Of a stretch of 64,000 bases of DNA, positions 53,221-63,892 are shown piece after piece (positions within the stretch are counted from its first letter, which is position 1; the number at the start of each line of letters is the position of its first letter). Below the pieces are notes generated by a model. It saw nothing but the letters and a program-made list of their open reading frames with translations, was not told where the DNA came from and ran no database searches. Location of the stretch: positions 26,111,887-26,175,886 of the forward strand of contig CM034392.1 of the NCBI GenBank assembly GCA_019925095.2. The letters run 5' to 3'. A program made the translations under genes and the position numbers. This DNA is from Dendrolimus kikuchii. Its lineage: Eukaryota > Arthropoda > Insecta > Lepidoptera > Lasiocampidae.

Positions 53221-53345
53221 TTTTTTTATTATTATTTACATATATATATTTATTCCAAATTTTTTACATTTTTCTAATAAAATATACAAATTAATTTATA
53301 AAAAAAAATATTAAGTTTTTTATAAATTTATTATTATAATTATTA
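53221..53345 (-). mobile_element. LINE-I 3' UTR tail (Dong-like)
   Basis: 'tttttattattatttacata' and 'ccaaattttttacattttt' match the tail of 9972-10312 in the same orientation. It is bounded by TTATTATTA on the right, where repeat H begins. Confidence 0.72.
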
Positions 53346-53347
53346 TT

Positions 53348-53906
53348 CCCGCAGGGGGGCTTTGTGGCGAAGCCTTAGGTGAGTAGCGACACCTCGTACC
53401 TGACTCCGGGGGCCAAGGCAAGGTCCCCGCCTCCGTGCTTGCCTTAGCTAAGACTCAAGCTCCAGGGGTGGAAGTGATAAATGGCATCACGTCAGAAGTA
53501 GCTTCGGTGAACCTGCAGCCCACCTCTCTACACCCCTTAGCCACTCACACCCATGTTGCCCCTGTCTTAATGGCATTTTTTGGGGCCCATGCAGGGAGTG
53601 GCGAGTCACCGTCTGCCCATTTTTCCATGTTCCCTGAACATTGCGACGGGCAGACGCCATAGTCCCCATATTCCCAGACCCCTAGTACCACTAGCAGTTC
53701 ACCCCAATAGCCCGGTACTTTTTGTCCTCATTTCCCACAATAGTTCTACACTGGCCGGGGATTGTCCTTGGGTGCATTACTATATGGTGTAGACAGGGAT
53801 AATCGCCGGTCAGTGTCACGCCACATTTACATTAAATTTGTCAAAGGGCCTCTATGTGTTGGCCTCTCCATGGCCCCACGCAAGCCCTCCAAATGTCCGG
53901 GCCATT
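53348..53906. repeat. Dispersed repeat H
   Basis: Close match to 21005-21613, same orientation, with a deletion of the 'gccggcacggagtggagatc' segment. It runs directly into repeat G. Confidence 0.78.
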
Positions 53907-53908
53907 TT

Positions 53909-54508
53909 TAATATCTCTACGGACTCGAGTTCCGTACCCTTTTTTACTACTTAATTTCTATGAAAAATTTGAGACTCCATTCACGCTTATTGTTTATTTT
54001 TGTTAGTATATGTGACACTATATGTAGTAATTTTTATATTTTGGTGTACCTTAAGAATAACTTATTGTATTAATTTATTCTAATTTTAATACTAAACTTA
54101 TACTAATGTAGAGTGTATCTGTTACATGCTAGTGTTGTGAGGAAGTGCATGTGCAGTGTTGGCCTTATATCTATACTTATATATATTGTCCTATCTAGTG
54201 CCATGTGTGTTGTTTTTTTTCTTTTCTGTGCCTGGGTTATTAATTTTTAGGCTCTTTGTGTGTCTTGGTTTGTTTGTGGAGTGTGCGTGTAAAGCAATGC
54301 GATGGTAGTGCGCGTAGGTTTGAGTATGTGTATAAGTTTTATTGTTAGTTATGTGTTTGTGACTTTGTGTGGTGTTATAATTTATTGTTTAGTTGTTGTG
54401 ACATGAAAAATTTTCAGTTGGTGTTGATGATGATGGATGGTTTAAGAGGGGGATTATTGGCCCTCCATTAGGCGTTGGACCACCGTCTTGTCTCTCATGC
54501 GTATCGCC
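53909..54508. repeat. Dispersed repeat G, longest copy
   Basis: It has the same start as other copies but extends past 'ttttctgtgcctggg' for a further ~270 bp (to 'cttgtctctcatgcgtatc'), showing how much the other copies lack. It is fused to H without a gap, so H and G may be pieces of one longer element. Confidence 0.7.
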
Positions 54509-54509
54509 A

Positions 54510-55005
54510 TTTTTATATTATAATCCCTAATATATATAATACAGGTTTAATATATTAGAAAGAAAGAAAAAAAATATTTGAACAAATAGCGACATACATA
54601 TATTACTAACATATATCTTAAAAATAAAAACATCTTTTGAGAATTTTGACAACATATTTCTATTACAGTCAGAAGACGTTTTTTAAGTCCTTATAGACAA
54701 GCACCATAGATAAAAATCAAGACTTGGATAACAAATAGACTCAACATAATATAACAAACAGGGGTGTTTGTATGTATTCCATATATAAAATCCAGTAGGT
54801 ACGCGTCGGGTGCTCGACATGCGGTATGGTAATGAAACTCGATCGAGACATTCTTAAGTTAAGGACGCTCTTAATGCGCATCTAAATACAACGTAAAATA
54901 GTATTCTAGTTGGCGTGAAATATGGTTGTTAAGAATGGCGATTCTATTTGCTCGGAACTTGCAGACTTTGATTGTGAGCCTTGTTTGTTTGTCTCTAGAG
55001 AGTAC
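54510..55005. other. No gene recognised
   Basis: AT-rich with a 'gaaagaaagaaaaa' tract near 54560. Confidence 0.5.
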
Positions 55006-55009
55006 GGGT

Positions 55010-55280
55010 CATAAGAATGGTCCGGACTTTTGGAGGGCTTCCAACACGTAGAGGCGCCTTGACAAATTTAATCTAAATGTGGCATGATATTGACCGGCGA
55101 TTGCCCCTGTCCATATAAAAATGCACCTAAGGGCAAACCCCGGTCCGTGTAGGACTATTGTAGGGAATGAGAACAAAAGGTACAGGGCTATTGGGATGAA
55201 CTGCTAGTGGAGTTACAGATCGGGGACTATGGGGACTATGGTGTTGTCCGTCGCAATGTTCAAGGAACATGTAAAAAATG
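55010..55280. repeat. Repeat H, inverted partial copy
   Basis: 'ccaacacgtagaggcgccttg', 'gaccggcgattgcccctgtc' and 'cgcaatgttcaaggaacatg' are the reverse complement of repeat H, diverged. Confidence 0.72.
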
Positions 55281-55282
55281 GG

Positions 55283-55550
55283 TATATATATAAAAATCAA
55301 TGCCACTTTTCGTTGTAATTTTATAACTTGAGAACGACTTTACCGATTTTGATGAAATTTTGTGTGTGTGTTTGAGTGGGTCCCGGGATGGTTTAGATCT
55401 ACAATTAGAACCGGTAGGTGGCGCTGAGATCGGGTTCTAGAATCGTAATAATCACCAGGACCGATTATGGTGATTTTGTTTTTGTGTCATGAAACAGTCT
55501 TCTAGGAATTCAGAAAATATGGCGGTACGAAGTTCGCCGGGTCAGCTAGT
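55283..55550. mobile_element. Non-autonomous Helitron-like element
   Basis: It starts 'tatatatataaaaatcaatg' and ends 'gttcgccgggtcagctagt'. A small stem (GGCG/CGCC, 55521-55538) precedes the CTAG terminus by a few bases, followed by T. This is the Lep1-type Helitron end familiar from Lepidoptera (from memory). Confidence 0.72.
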
Positions 55551-56315
55551 ACATCACAGAATTAACTGAAAAAATATCATTTAGCAAAAACCACAAAAAT
55601 CAGATGAACTTTTATCCATTACAAAGTAAACAGTTATCAGTTACTAATATGTAAAGATATTATTTTATAATAGTTTTCATGTTACATTTAATCATATCCA
55701 TGGATAACACAATGTCGATATTTAAGAATAAACCCAATACTCTAAAACAAAACAGTTTAACATCGAAACTTAATAAAATGTTCGGCAATTCAAACCATGT
55801 CACACCTAAATAAAAATAAAAAACAAATTCTTAAATTGAAAGAATATATTATATTATACAGTATGATATTGAGTTTTGAAGAAGTTTGAAAGATGTACAT
55901 ATTTAAATTTTGTGGAAGTCTAAACAAATAGGCACGCCATCCCTATTCCCCGTGTGTATCATAAACTCGACTCGGACAGTGCAGTCGACCGCAGCATCCG
56001 CAACTGCACTCGCGTTATGGTAATGAGATCGAATCCAAAATTGGACTCGGCGTGAATCCCAATCTCAAGGAATAATTCACATATGCACACGGCCCTAGCC
56101 GTTTATAGGAAAGGATTGTTGGAATTATTTAGACCCAAGTCTCAAGCACTTAGAGGTCTGATACGTACTACAGACGTTGTTGGCGTATGAAAGACTTCTT
56201 GACTTGAGATATTTCATATTGGCTGTTTTCTAATATAGTTAAAATTTTACTTCATCGCCAAAGGTAAGGTAAAGCATGGAAAGTAGATAAAATATAAAAA
56301 CGGCATAAAGTAGAT
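55551..56315. other. No gene recognised
   Basis: AT-rich; no open frame or repeat supported. Confidence 0.5.
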
Positions 56316-56324
56316 AAGGTAACA

Positions 56325-56633
56325 TCCGTGCAGGAACGGAGAAAGAATACAATTTCCTGCGTTGGGGCGGCCTGTCGTAAGAGGCGACTTAACAACCCAC
56401 AGCCAGGTGGTAGGGCATTTGCCCGACTGGATGGCTATCACCCCTGGTCTAAAGTATGTCGTCATAACAACCTTGAGTTGTATTCCGGCATTAGTGACCA
56501 GGTTCCAGTTTCCCTTAAGAGAGCAGCAGCGCATTTGTAGCAACTTTGATGTTGCAAATGTCCATAGGCGATGGTAACCGCTTTCCATCAAGTGGGCCGT
56601 CTGCCTGTCTGCTGATCTCCTGCAATAAAAAAA
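56325..56633 (+). mobile_element. SINE-A with clear 9-bp TSD (reference copy)
   Basis: It begins exactly TCCGTGCAGGAACGGAG and ends ctcctgcaataaaaaaa. The exact duplication AAGGTAACA at 56316-56324 and 56634-56642 defines the ends and sense strand of the family: 5' TCCGTGCAGG, 3' poly(A), about 305 bp. This shows it is a retroposon, not a DNA transposon. Confidence 0.93.
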
Positions 56634-56644
56634 AAGGTAACAAA

Positions 56645-57050
56645 GCCAAAAATGACATTGCTTTGGTAAAGCTAATATAATTATAAAGCAATAAATTATT
56701 CCACGTACGTGACGTAACAGATACTGTCTACTTAAAAATCACGGCACCACTTATCGGGGTTTAGTTAATTTAGTGTGGTGCTTCGGTGGTCCATGATGTT
56801 TTCCCGTTGGATGAGAGTGATGCACCACTGGCAAGATCCCATGGGTCTATCGCCGCAGGAACTAGGCTCAACTGCTGGAGGGGAATACAAAATATGACAA
56901 CGTCCGTCGTACTCTCTATGTAACTATTGCTTAATGAAGTGTTTTACAGCTGGTCCGAATTAACCAGCCTATTTTTCTGCTTTTAAGAAATTTATTTTAG
57001 CACGGGCAAATTGTACATAATCTCACTTCAAATCAAATAATATCAAACTA
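56645..57050. other. No gene recognised
   Basis: A GC-richer block 56755-56900 is unidentified. Confidence 0.4.
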
Positions 57051-57058
57051 AAACGTAT

Positions 57059-57517
57059 TGTTACGACCTAGGTGCCGACAAAGACAAATTCACACCTGCT
57101 GCCTTGTAGAAACACACTTTATTACCTTTTCGGCATTTGGACTTCTTTTGTTTACTTTGTGTTTAAAATTTGTGATTAGGAAACAGCCCATTGTGTATTG
57201 TAATATTTTATAACAGACATTAGCCAGGTGTGTCGGACTGATTGTAGGAAATTCGGTCCAGGCAGGCATATTGTATCTGTGCAGTATAAAACAATGCCTC
57301 AATTAAGAGATGAGGCAGTCAAGCGATAACCACGAACGAAGCAAGACTTGTGTAGATTCGGTAATCTATGTAGTGACGGACTTTTCGCGTGTAACTGAAT
57401 TGTGCATTAAGTTTGGACTTGTTGCGTTCGGTTATATTTGTACCTGTTTTATACGTGTTTTTATAGTTCGAATAAATTCTATAGGCATTTTTAATTCGAG
57501 TCTCGCGACTCGTAACA
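57059..57517 (+). mobile_element. Solo LTR, 459 bp, sense plus (LTR family D)
   Basis: TGTTACGACC...ACTCGTAACA, with flanks GTAT/ATAT (one mismatch). It is inverse to the other five copies. A TATAAAA box (57285-57291) and AATAAA (57471-57476) lie in the order expected for U3-R-U5, which sets the family orientation. Confidence 0.88.
57285..57291 (+). promoter_or_regulatory. LTR TATA box
   Basis: TATAAAA sits 180 bp upstream of AATAAA inside the LTR; the equivalent 'gcagtataaa' context is conserved in the other LTR copies on their minus strands. Confidence 0.55.
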
Positions 57518-57519
57518 AT

Positions 57520-57893
57520 ATAATTAAATACTAAAAATAAATTAACTTACAAATAAATTATAAAGTATTTATTATATATAAAAACTAAATAAAAAAGGGA
57601 AAAATGCCTAAATATAAGTTGTTGGTCCGAAACCACTGTCATTTACCGGGAACGTTCCCAAAAGGCTGGCGGCGTTACCACGTTGTATAGCAACGCTTAA
57701 TCTTTGAGCGAATAGCTTAATTAATTTAACATTAAACTTAAGACTATACATACATAAATCTTAAATGCTACGTGAAAATATATCAAACCCTAAACACGTT
57801 CGTAGATACATCTCCGAAGGTTTTCTATTTTCTGTATTAAAAGATTTTGTCACATACGTGGACTACCCACTTTTAACCTTGCTTTTTATTTAG
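57520..57893. other. No gene recognised
   Basis: AT-rich spacer between the LTR and a short repeat. Confidence 0.5.
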
Positions 57894-57896
57894 CAA

Positions 57897-58150
57897 CTAG
57901 CTTCTGCCCGCGACTTCGTCCGCGTGGAATAGCTTAAAAAAATTATGTCAAAAAAACCCCTCGATTTTGAAACATTATCCATTGGTGCTCCGCTCCAATT
58001 GGTCTTAGCATGATGATATATAGCCTATAGCCTTCCCCGATAAATGGGCTATCTAACACTGAAAGAATTTTTCAAATTAGACAAGTAATTCCTGAGATTA
58101 GCGCGCTCAAGCAAACAAACAACTCTTCAGCTTTATATATTAGTATAAGA
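57897..58150. mobile_element. Metulj-like SINE/MITE
   Basis: 'ctagcttctgcccgcgact', 'tcgtccgcg', 'atagcctatagccttcccc', 'ttcagctttatatattagta'. Full-length relative of 36409-36620. AACTA on both sides is a possible short duplication. Confidence 0.72.
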
Positions 58151-58225
58151 TAAACTATTCCACATACGTGACATAATATAGTCTTAGCAATTTTCCATTT
58201 CGTCAAGTATTTTTCCGTTATAAGT

Positions 58226-58745
58226 ACATACATACATACATACATAATTTCACGCCAGTTCCCTTGCGGGGTAGGCACAAACAACAGAGCGCCATTCAGG
58301 CTTATTCTTACACACCTCACTTGCTTCTTTGACATTCATAACTCTTGTCATGCACTCTCATCTGTTCTTTATTTTTTTTATTATTATTATATATATCTCT
58401 ACGGACTCAAGTTCCGTACCCTTTTTTAATACTTAATTTCTATGAAAAATTTGAGACTCTGTACACGCTTATTGTTTGTTTTTGTTAGTGTATGTGACAT
58501 TATATGTAGTAATTTTTCTGTTTTGGTGTACCTTAAGAATAACTTATGATATTAATTTATTCTAATTTTAATACTAAACTCATACTAATGTGGAGTGTAT
58601 CTGTTACATGCTGGTGTTGTGAGGAAGTGCATGTGCAGTGTTGGCCTTATATCTATACTTATATATCGTCGTATCTAGTGCCATGTGTGTTGTTTTTTTT
58701 TCTTTTCTGTGCCGCTCGTCTTTTCTTAAGGCTCCTGACATCACA
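58226..58745 (-). mobile_element. LINE-B copy split by repeat G
   Basis: The left part 58226-58369 ((ACAT)n tail to 'ctcatctgttctt') and right part 58715-58745 ('ctcgtcttttctt' onward) are contiguous in LINE-B. A second short LINE-B tail lies at 58757-58804. Confidence 0.85.
58370..58714. mobile_element. Repeat G nested in LINE-B, 13-bp TSD
   Basis: It is flanked by CTCATCTGTTCTT (58357-58369) and CTCGTCTTTTCTT (58715-58727), two mismatches. This gives the boundaries of a repeat-G insertion and shows that G moves as a unit. Confidence 0.83.
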
Positions 58746-58804
58746 TTCTATATTGATACATACATACATAACTTCACGACAGTTGCCTTGCGGGGTAGGC
58801 ACGG

Positions 58805-60025
58805 TGTAATCCGTTATAAGCGCCTTGTTAATAACAACAATGAGCTCTAGTCAATTATCTAGTTTAAAAAAAAAACTGGCTACAACTAATGATAGGCGCA
58901 CCCATTTCCTGGACCTCGTAAAATTCAATAATGCTTATTACTAGGTCTCCAGTCCCTCGAAGTTGAAGCCATAATTTAAAAAACGTGTGCGTCTCGGGAC
59001 GTCGGACAGAAGTGATAACTTAAACTAAACTAAGTTAAACTATTTAATATTGAAATTGTTTAACTTGAGAAAAGCTTAGGTTATTACTTAAATTTTATGT
59101 ATATTAATATGATAATGTAAGGTAAGGTTATGTATTAATAAAATCTTTTATTGAATATAAAATATATTTTATTCTTAGTTATTGTTAAACACTCCACATC
59201 TGCTCAATATAAATTGTTATATTTGATCGCTCACTAGATGTCACTGTTCTCTAATGAAAGGCGATATCTTTTTAATTGTGTTATTTCATGTATTGTACCA
59301 AAGGTTGGTATCTAATGAAGATTCCAATATACAGGTCGATATTAATAAGGGTTAATACTCACCCTCACGGTACCCTGAGTATAACCCGGGAGTCACCCAG
59401 TTATAATTCTTGAATATGTAAATTATTAGTATCATTATTTAATCTAATTACCGAAATACGGCTAGCGCTGGGGATTAGAGTGAGAGTGCAGGAGCCTGCC
59501 TACCGCTGCCGTATGCTTGAGAGAAAGCGAAGCCAGACTGGCGCTGTAACGCGTTACGTAACGAAGCGGTTTACCCTTCCATAAGAAGTTATCACTTCAA
59601 AAAAATACAAGATCAACCTATTAAAATCAAAGAATATTAACAGCAGAGCGTTTACCAAACACTCACTTAGCTTTCACGTTAACCGATGCCCATTGAATCT
59701 GATTAAGCTTACATAAAACTTAGATCAAAGTGCACCATCTAAGTCAGCGTTTCCACAAGAGTTTTATGTTAATGAGCACCAACTATCTGCTTTGAACGGC
59801 CACCGGTGTAATCGAGACGGAATATCGCTACATATATTAAGTTTTGCACGCTGCTCTTAACGGGTTTTGACTCCTCTGTATGCTATGTATTCTTGTGAGG
59901 GCTTATATCGACGCTCTCGTGCAATAAAACAGTAATGTGCTATTATAGAAAAAGAATTATATCTTTAGCATCAGTGACTCGGGGATCCATGTATGCATTT
60001 TTTTTATTAAAAAAAAAATATATTC
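58805..60025. other. Longest stretch without a named repeat
   Basis: 1.2 kb, AT-rich, with a GC-richer part at 59450-59590. No convincing open frame, exon or repeat. Confidence 0.5.
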
Positions 60026-60026
60026 T

Positions 60027-60234
60027 CACTTTTTTTTATTGCAGGAGATCAGCAGACAGGCAGACGGCGCACTTGATAGAAGGGTGCTACAAATGCGCTG
60101 CTGCTCTCTTAAGGAAGACTGGAACCTGGTCAGTAATGCCGGAACATAAATCAAGGTTGTTATGGCGACATACTTTAGACCAGGGGTGGTAGCCATCCAG
60201 TCGGGCAAATGCCCTACTATCTGGCTGTGGGTCA
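60027..60234 (-). mobile_element. SINE-A with internal deletion
   Basis: The head 'cagcagacaggcagacgg' joins after about 40 missing bases to 'gggtgctacaaatgcgc'. It is truncated at 'ggctgtgggtc'. Confidence 0.83.
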
Positions 60235-60258
60235 CTCTCCTTTGTAACATATTATTTA

Positions 60259-60799
60259 CTTAATAAAACTACGTTTTAACGGTTTTAAGCGCGGTAATTT
60301 TATATTATTTTGGTTTTTCCGACGTTTCGGCCACTTTTCAGTGGCCGTGATTACGGAAAACAAAGATGTCAAGTGTCAACGAGTATTGTTAAAGTTTTAT
60401 TTAGCCTACCGCCAACTTGTTAATTTTAATTTTGTTTATGGTTATTATTTACTCTATGGGAGCCTAATCTAATTTACTACCGCTTCGCAACATGTTATGG
60501 CTTGAAGAGAAGAAGTGGTGCAAGAAACTCTTCAGCAGACATGCCTAGCTCTAATAATTTTATATAATATTAAAATGGGTGGAAGGAGAAATAAAAGTAA
60601 TTATCAGTCAAGTTGGTTTGTGTTCCGTTGTACGCAGAAAGAGCTCACAGTGTCTTGAGGTCTGGCAGCGGGTTTTTGCTGGGTTTGGGTCTTAATAGTT
60701 TTGATGATTGGATCCCAAAGATAATCAAATAAAATTACCGCGCTTAAAACCGTTAAAACGTAGTTTTATTATGTATACAAGTCGCGAAAACTTAAGAAA
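60259..60799. mobile_element. Penelope-like element, mirrored structure, 10-bp TSD
   Basis: 60259 to about 60710 is minus strand: inverted 3' end, GAAA-loop hairpin (60329-60346), 3' UTR stem and the last ~35 codons of the GIY-YIG ORF (minus-strand frame ending RNTNQLD). It then switches to the plus strand for the final ~85 bp ('attaccgcgcttaaaacc' to 'cgcgaaaacttaagaaaa'). ATATTATTTA lies at 60249-60258 and 60800-60809. Confidence 0.88.
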
Positions 60800-60966
60800 A
60801 TATTATTTAATTATTTTTAATATTATTATTCCTTTCGATCAAATCAAATCAAATCTAAAATCAGTTACTGAGAAAAACATAATTCACAATTTTTGAAACT
60901 CATTGGTCCCCCAAACTAGGTCGACCTGTATCTCGGGGACCTCCTTCCTAATTGGATGTATATATA

Positions 60967-61179
60967 CATACATACATAACTTCACGCCAGTTCCCTTGCG
61001 GGGTAGGCACGAATAACACAGGGCCATTTAGGCTTATTCTTACACACCTCACTTGCTTCTTTGACATTCATAACTCTTGTCATACACGCTCGTCTGTTCT
61101 TAAGGCTCCTGACATCACCTTCTGCTAGTACACGATCAATTTGATCATGGAAGGTGTATCGTGGCCTTCCACGACTTCT
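60967..61179 (-). mobile_element. LINE-B insertion with 13-bp TSD
   Basis: (ACAT)n tail at the left; the minus strand encodes SRGRPRYTFHDQIDRVLAEG through the C-terminus. GGATGTATATATA lies at 60954-60966 and 61180-61192. Confidence 0.92.
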
Positions 61180-61192
61180 GGATGTATATATA

Positions 61193-61677
61193 TTACGTAT
61201 AATTTATTTTTATAGAACATGTATGTCAATCAACTAAACCTACATGTCATGTCAAAGACGTATAAATTGTAAATTGTACCTATCTACTTATAACGTTGTT
61301 AGTAGGTACGCTCATATAAAATCTTAAAGGCGGCGACGTATCCTAAGTATAAAAAAGTAACTCAATTGATTTGACAGTGCGCTGCTCTATTGTCAATTGA
61401 CAGTTGAAATTGTCAAAAGACAAACTGTCTAGAAACAATTGAATCACGATCAGAACGTAACACATCGGCGATCAACAATGGCATCCAGAACCGCGACCCC
61501 AGTGTCGGTGCGTTAAGAATGCCCGTACGCCGACAAGTTCGCCGACACCGCATTTTATCGCCGACTAATGATCGCGACCGTTCGCCGACACCGGTGTTAA
61601 TGAGCGCCGCTCTAGGGTTGACTTGCAACTTCATATTGTACTTTATCGACGACTGGCTTATGCTCTGATGCTTAGAC
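61193..61677. other. No gene recognised
   Basis: A GC-rich block (61490-61610) repeats 'ttcgccgacaccg' twice; unidentified, possibly an old transposon. Confidence 0.4.
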
Positions 61678-61689
61678 AAACAATATTAA

Positions 61690-61757
61690 TAGACCCCGGT
61701 AAAGTTGTAAGGTCTTCGGACCAACAACATAAAGTCAAGTCCAATAAAAAAAAAAAA
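61690..61757 (+). mobile_element. 68-bp poly(A) retroposon, 12-bp TSD
   Basis: It is flanked by AAACAATATTAA (61678-61689 and 61758-61769). It contains 'gtaaggtcttcggaccaac' and 'agtccaataaaaa' with a 13+ A tail. Source unknown: a LINE 3' end or a retrocopied mRNA 3' end with a CAATAAA signal. Confidence 0.8.
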
Positions 61758-61792
61758 AAACAATATTAAACAAGCTTAATATGCTACATGAT

Positions 61793-61890
61793 TGTAATAA
61801 AACTACGTTTTAACAGTTTTAAGTGCGCTATTTTTTTATTTGGTTTTTATACCGACGTTTCAGTAGCAGTGATTGCGGAAGACAAATATT
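61793..61890 (-). mobile_element. Penelope-like terminal fragment
   Basis: 'taataaaactacgttttaac' to 'cagtgattgcggaagacaaa' matches the inverted 3' end; the GAAA hairpin has lost one arm. A SINE-A follows directly. Confidence 0.78.
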
Positions 61891-61894
61891 TTTT

Positions 61895-62187
61895 TCATCC
61901 GTGCAGGAACGGAGAAAGAATACAATTTCCTGCGGCCAGGCGGCCTGTCGTAGGAGGCGACAAAACAACCCACAGTCAGGTGGTAAGGTATTTGACCCCT
62001 GGTCTAAAGTATGTCGCCATAACAACCTTGAGTTGTGTTCCGGCATTAATGACCAGGTTCCAGTCTCCCTTAAGAGAGTAGCAGCGCATTTGTAGCACCT
62101 TTGATGTTACAAATGTCCATAGGCGATGGTAACCGCTTTCCATCAAGTGGGTCGTCTGCCTGTCTGCTGAACTCCTTCAATAAAAAT
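61895..62187 (+). mobile_element. SINE-A in a Penelope-like fragment
   Basis: Full-length ('catccgtgcaggaacggag' to 'ctccttcaataaaaataaa') with a ~20-bp internal deletion at 'gcatttgcccgactgg'. It interrupts the Penelope-like terminus at 'gacaaat'. Confidence 0.87.
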
Positions 62188-62189
62188 AA

Positions 62190-62440
62190 AACATTTTTGG
62201 AAACAACTGCTGGGCCAACAGAAACGGCTATTAGACTTCTCATTATTGTCTATGCAGAAAGAGAATCTAGAAAAACTAAAATCGTCTTCAACTATAGGTG
62301 ATTTGATAAATAAGTTTCACGATAAAAAGGCGAGAAGACTGTATCTTTGATTTGAATTGTTTGTCTTACTTAGGTCCTAGGAGCAGTAAGTATAAGTAAT
62401 AACATACATTAATTAATTAATTCAATTGGAGCATTTATTG
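62190..62440. other. No gene recognised
   Basis: AT-rich spacer. Confidence 0.5.
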
Positions 62441-62444
62441 TTCA

Positions 62445-62580
62445 ATTCAATTCAATTAATTTAATACGAAAATGGGTATACAAAAAGGTGTTAAATTTTA
62501 CGTAGTACAGTTCTCCAAATTCCGCCTTTCGACATGCATGTATACAAGTATCCTGCTTACAAATTGTTGTATAATATAGT
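62445..62580. repeat. Dispersed repeat M
   Basis: (AATTC)n then 'tacgaaaatgggtataca' to 'atcctgcttacaaattg'. Direct copy of 11925-12060. Confidence 0.7.
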
Positions 62581-62792
62581 CGCTTTCCGCGTCTGTGTCT
62601 GTCTGTCTGTTTGTATATCCGCTAACTCCTCCTAAACCACGCAATGGATTTTTAAGCAGTCTTCACCATCAGGCAGTTAATTTTTCAGGGATTTTTGTGT
62701 ATATACTCGTTGCTCTTCCGGATTCGGGCCAACTCTAACAACATCCTAAAAGTCCTGGCTAACAGGTTTGATGTGGCCTTTCTCAATTTTAT

Positions 62793-62888
62793 TACCTGAA
62801 GCAGGCAAATAGGCGGACGGCCCTATTGATGGAAAATGGTTACCGTCGCCTATGGACGTTTGCAATATTAGGGGCGTTGCCAACGCGT
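62793..62888 (-). mobile_element. Old SINE-A fragment
   Basis: 'caggcaaataggcggacggc' to 'aggggcgttgccaacgcg' is the poly(A)-side third of the family, diverged. Confidence 0.65.
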
Positions 62889-63115
62889 TTCCAGCCTCTA
62901 AGAAATATTATATCGCCTTTATTAATCGACCCCATGTCGTAGCGAGAGAGAACTCTTCGGTGGGATGTTGTCTCCAGATCATTTTTGTACGCAGAATAAA
63001 CGTTCTAGAGAAGCGTTGCGTAGTTAAGCATGGGGGGGTGAATATCCTGTCGATGGCGAGCGGTGCGGTTGTAAAAGTGAGGCGTTGGCACCAGCTGAAA
63101 CAGCTCCTCGGAACA

Positions 63116-63403
63116 TTCGGCTGGGCGTAACTATGTTCTAAATCTCAGCCTTGCCAACACAAACAAAAGCGCAGGGTCGACAGGGAGGAGGGGGTTTTTA
63201 GTGGGTATTGGGGTTGCTCGCCCGTGCAGCAACGCTCGGAGTCTTCCACACTATTCTGTGACGTCGATCGCGGACGGAGCACTGCCAAGAGCATACTATT
63301 GCTGCAGAGTTATCGCCCCCGACCGACGCGTGTCTTTCCCCTAGCAACGACCCAGTTTGTGCGTAAATCGGTTAAGCATTTTCCCTCGCCTCAAAAAAAA
63401 AAA
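63116..63403 (+). mobile_element. R1-like LINE 3' UTR, 14-bp TSD
   Basis: Only 3' UTR and A12; it is related to the end of 40128-40731 ('ggaggagggggtttttagtg', 'cgacccagtttgtgcg'). AGCTCCTCGGAACA lies at 63102-63115 and 63404-63417. The target itself ('gcgttggcaccagctgaaac' before, 'caggcggtagaatacgc' after) is unidentified. Confidence 0.86.
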
Positions 63404-63496
63404 AGCTCCTCGGAACACTGTTCGTTGTACAGGCGGTAGAATACGCAGAGGTACGCAAAGTCTCTCCGAAGACTAAGCAATTCTAAACCGCCTGTT

Positions 63497-63815
63497 TTTT
63501 TATTTTTTTATTGCAGGAGTTCAGCAGACAAGCAGACGGCCCACTTGATGGAAAGCGGTAACCATCGCCTATGGACATTTGCGACACCAAGGGTGCTAAA
63601 AACGCGCTGCTGCTCTCTTAAGGGAGTTCCAGTCTCCCTTAGTCAATGCCGGAACACAACACAGGGTTGTTATAGCGACATACTGTAGACCAGGAGTGTT
63701 AGCCATCCAGTCGGGCAAATGCCCTACCGCCTGGCTATGGGTTGTTTTGTCGCCTCTTACGACAGGCCGTCCGGCCGCAGGAAATTGTATTCTTTCTCCG
63801 TTCCTGCACAGATAA
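63497..63815 (-). mobile_element. SINE-A with a local inversion
   Basis: Full-length from the T tract to 'gttcctgcacagat'. At 63619-63641 the usual 'taagggagactggaa' is replaced by a hairpin, taagggag/ctccctta, containing an inverted copy of the neighbouring segment. Confidence 0.88.
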
Positions 63816-63892
63816 AATAATGTTAATATGGAATCATCGACTATACGAACGGCGTGACGCTGGGTGGAGTCAAGAGGGTCAGTCTGGTTTCC

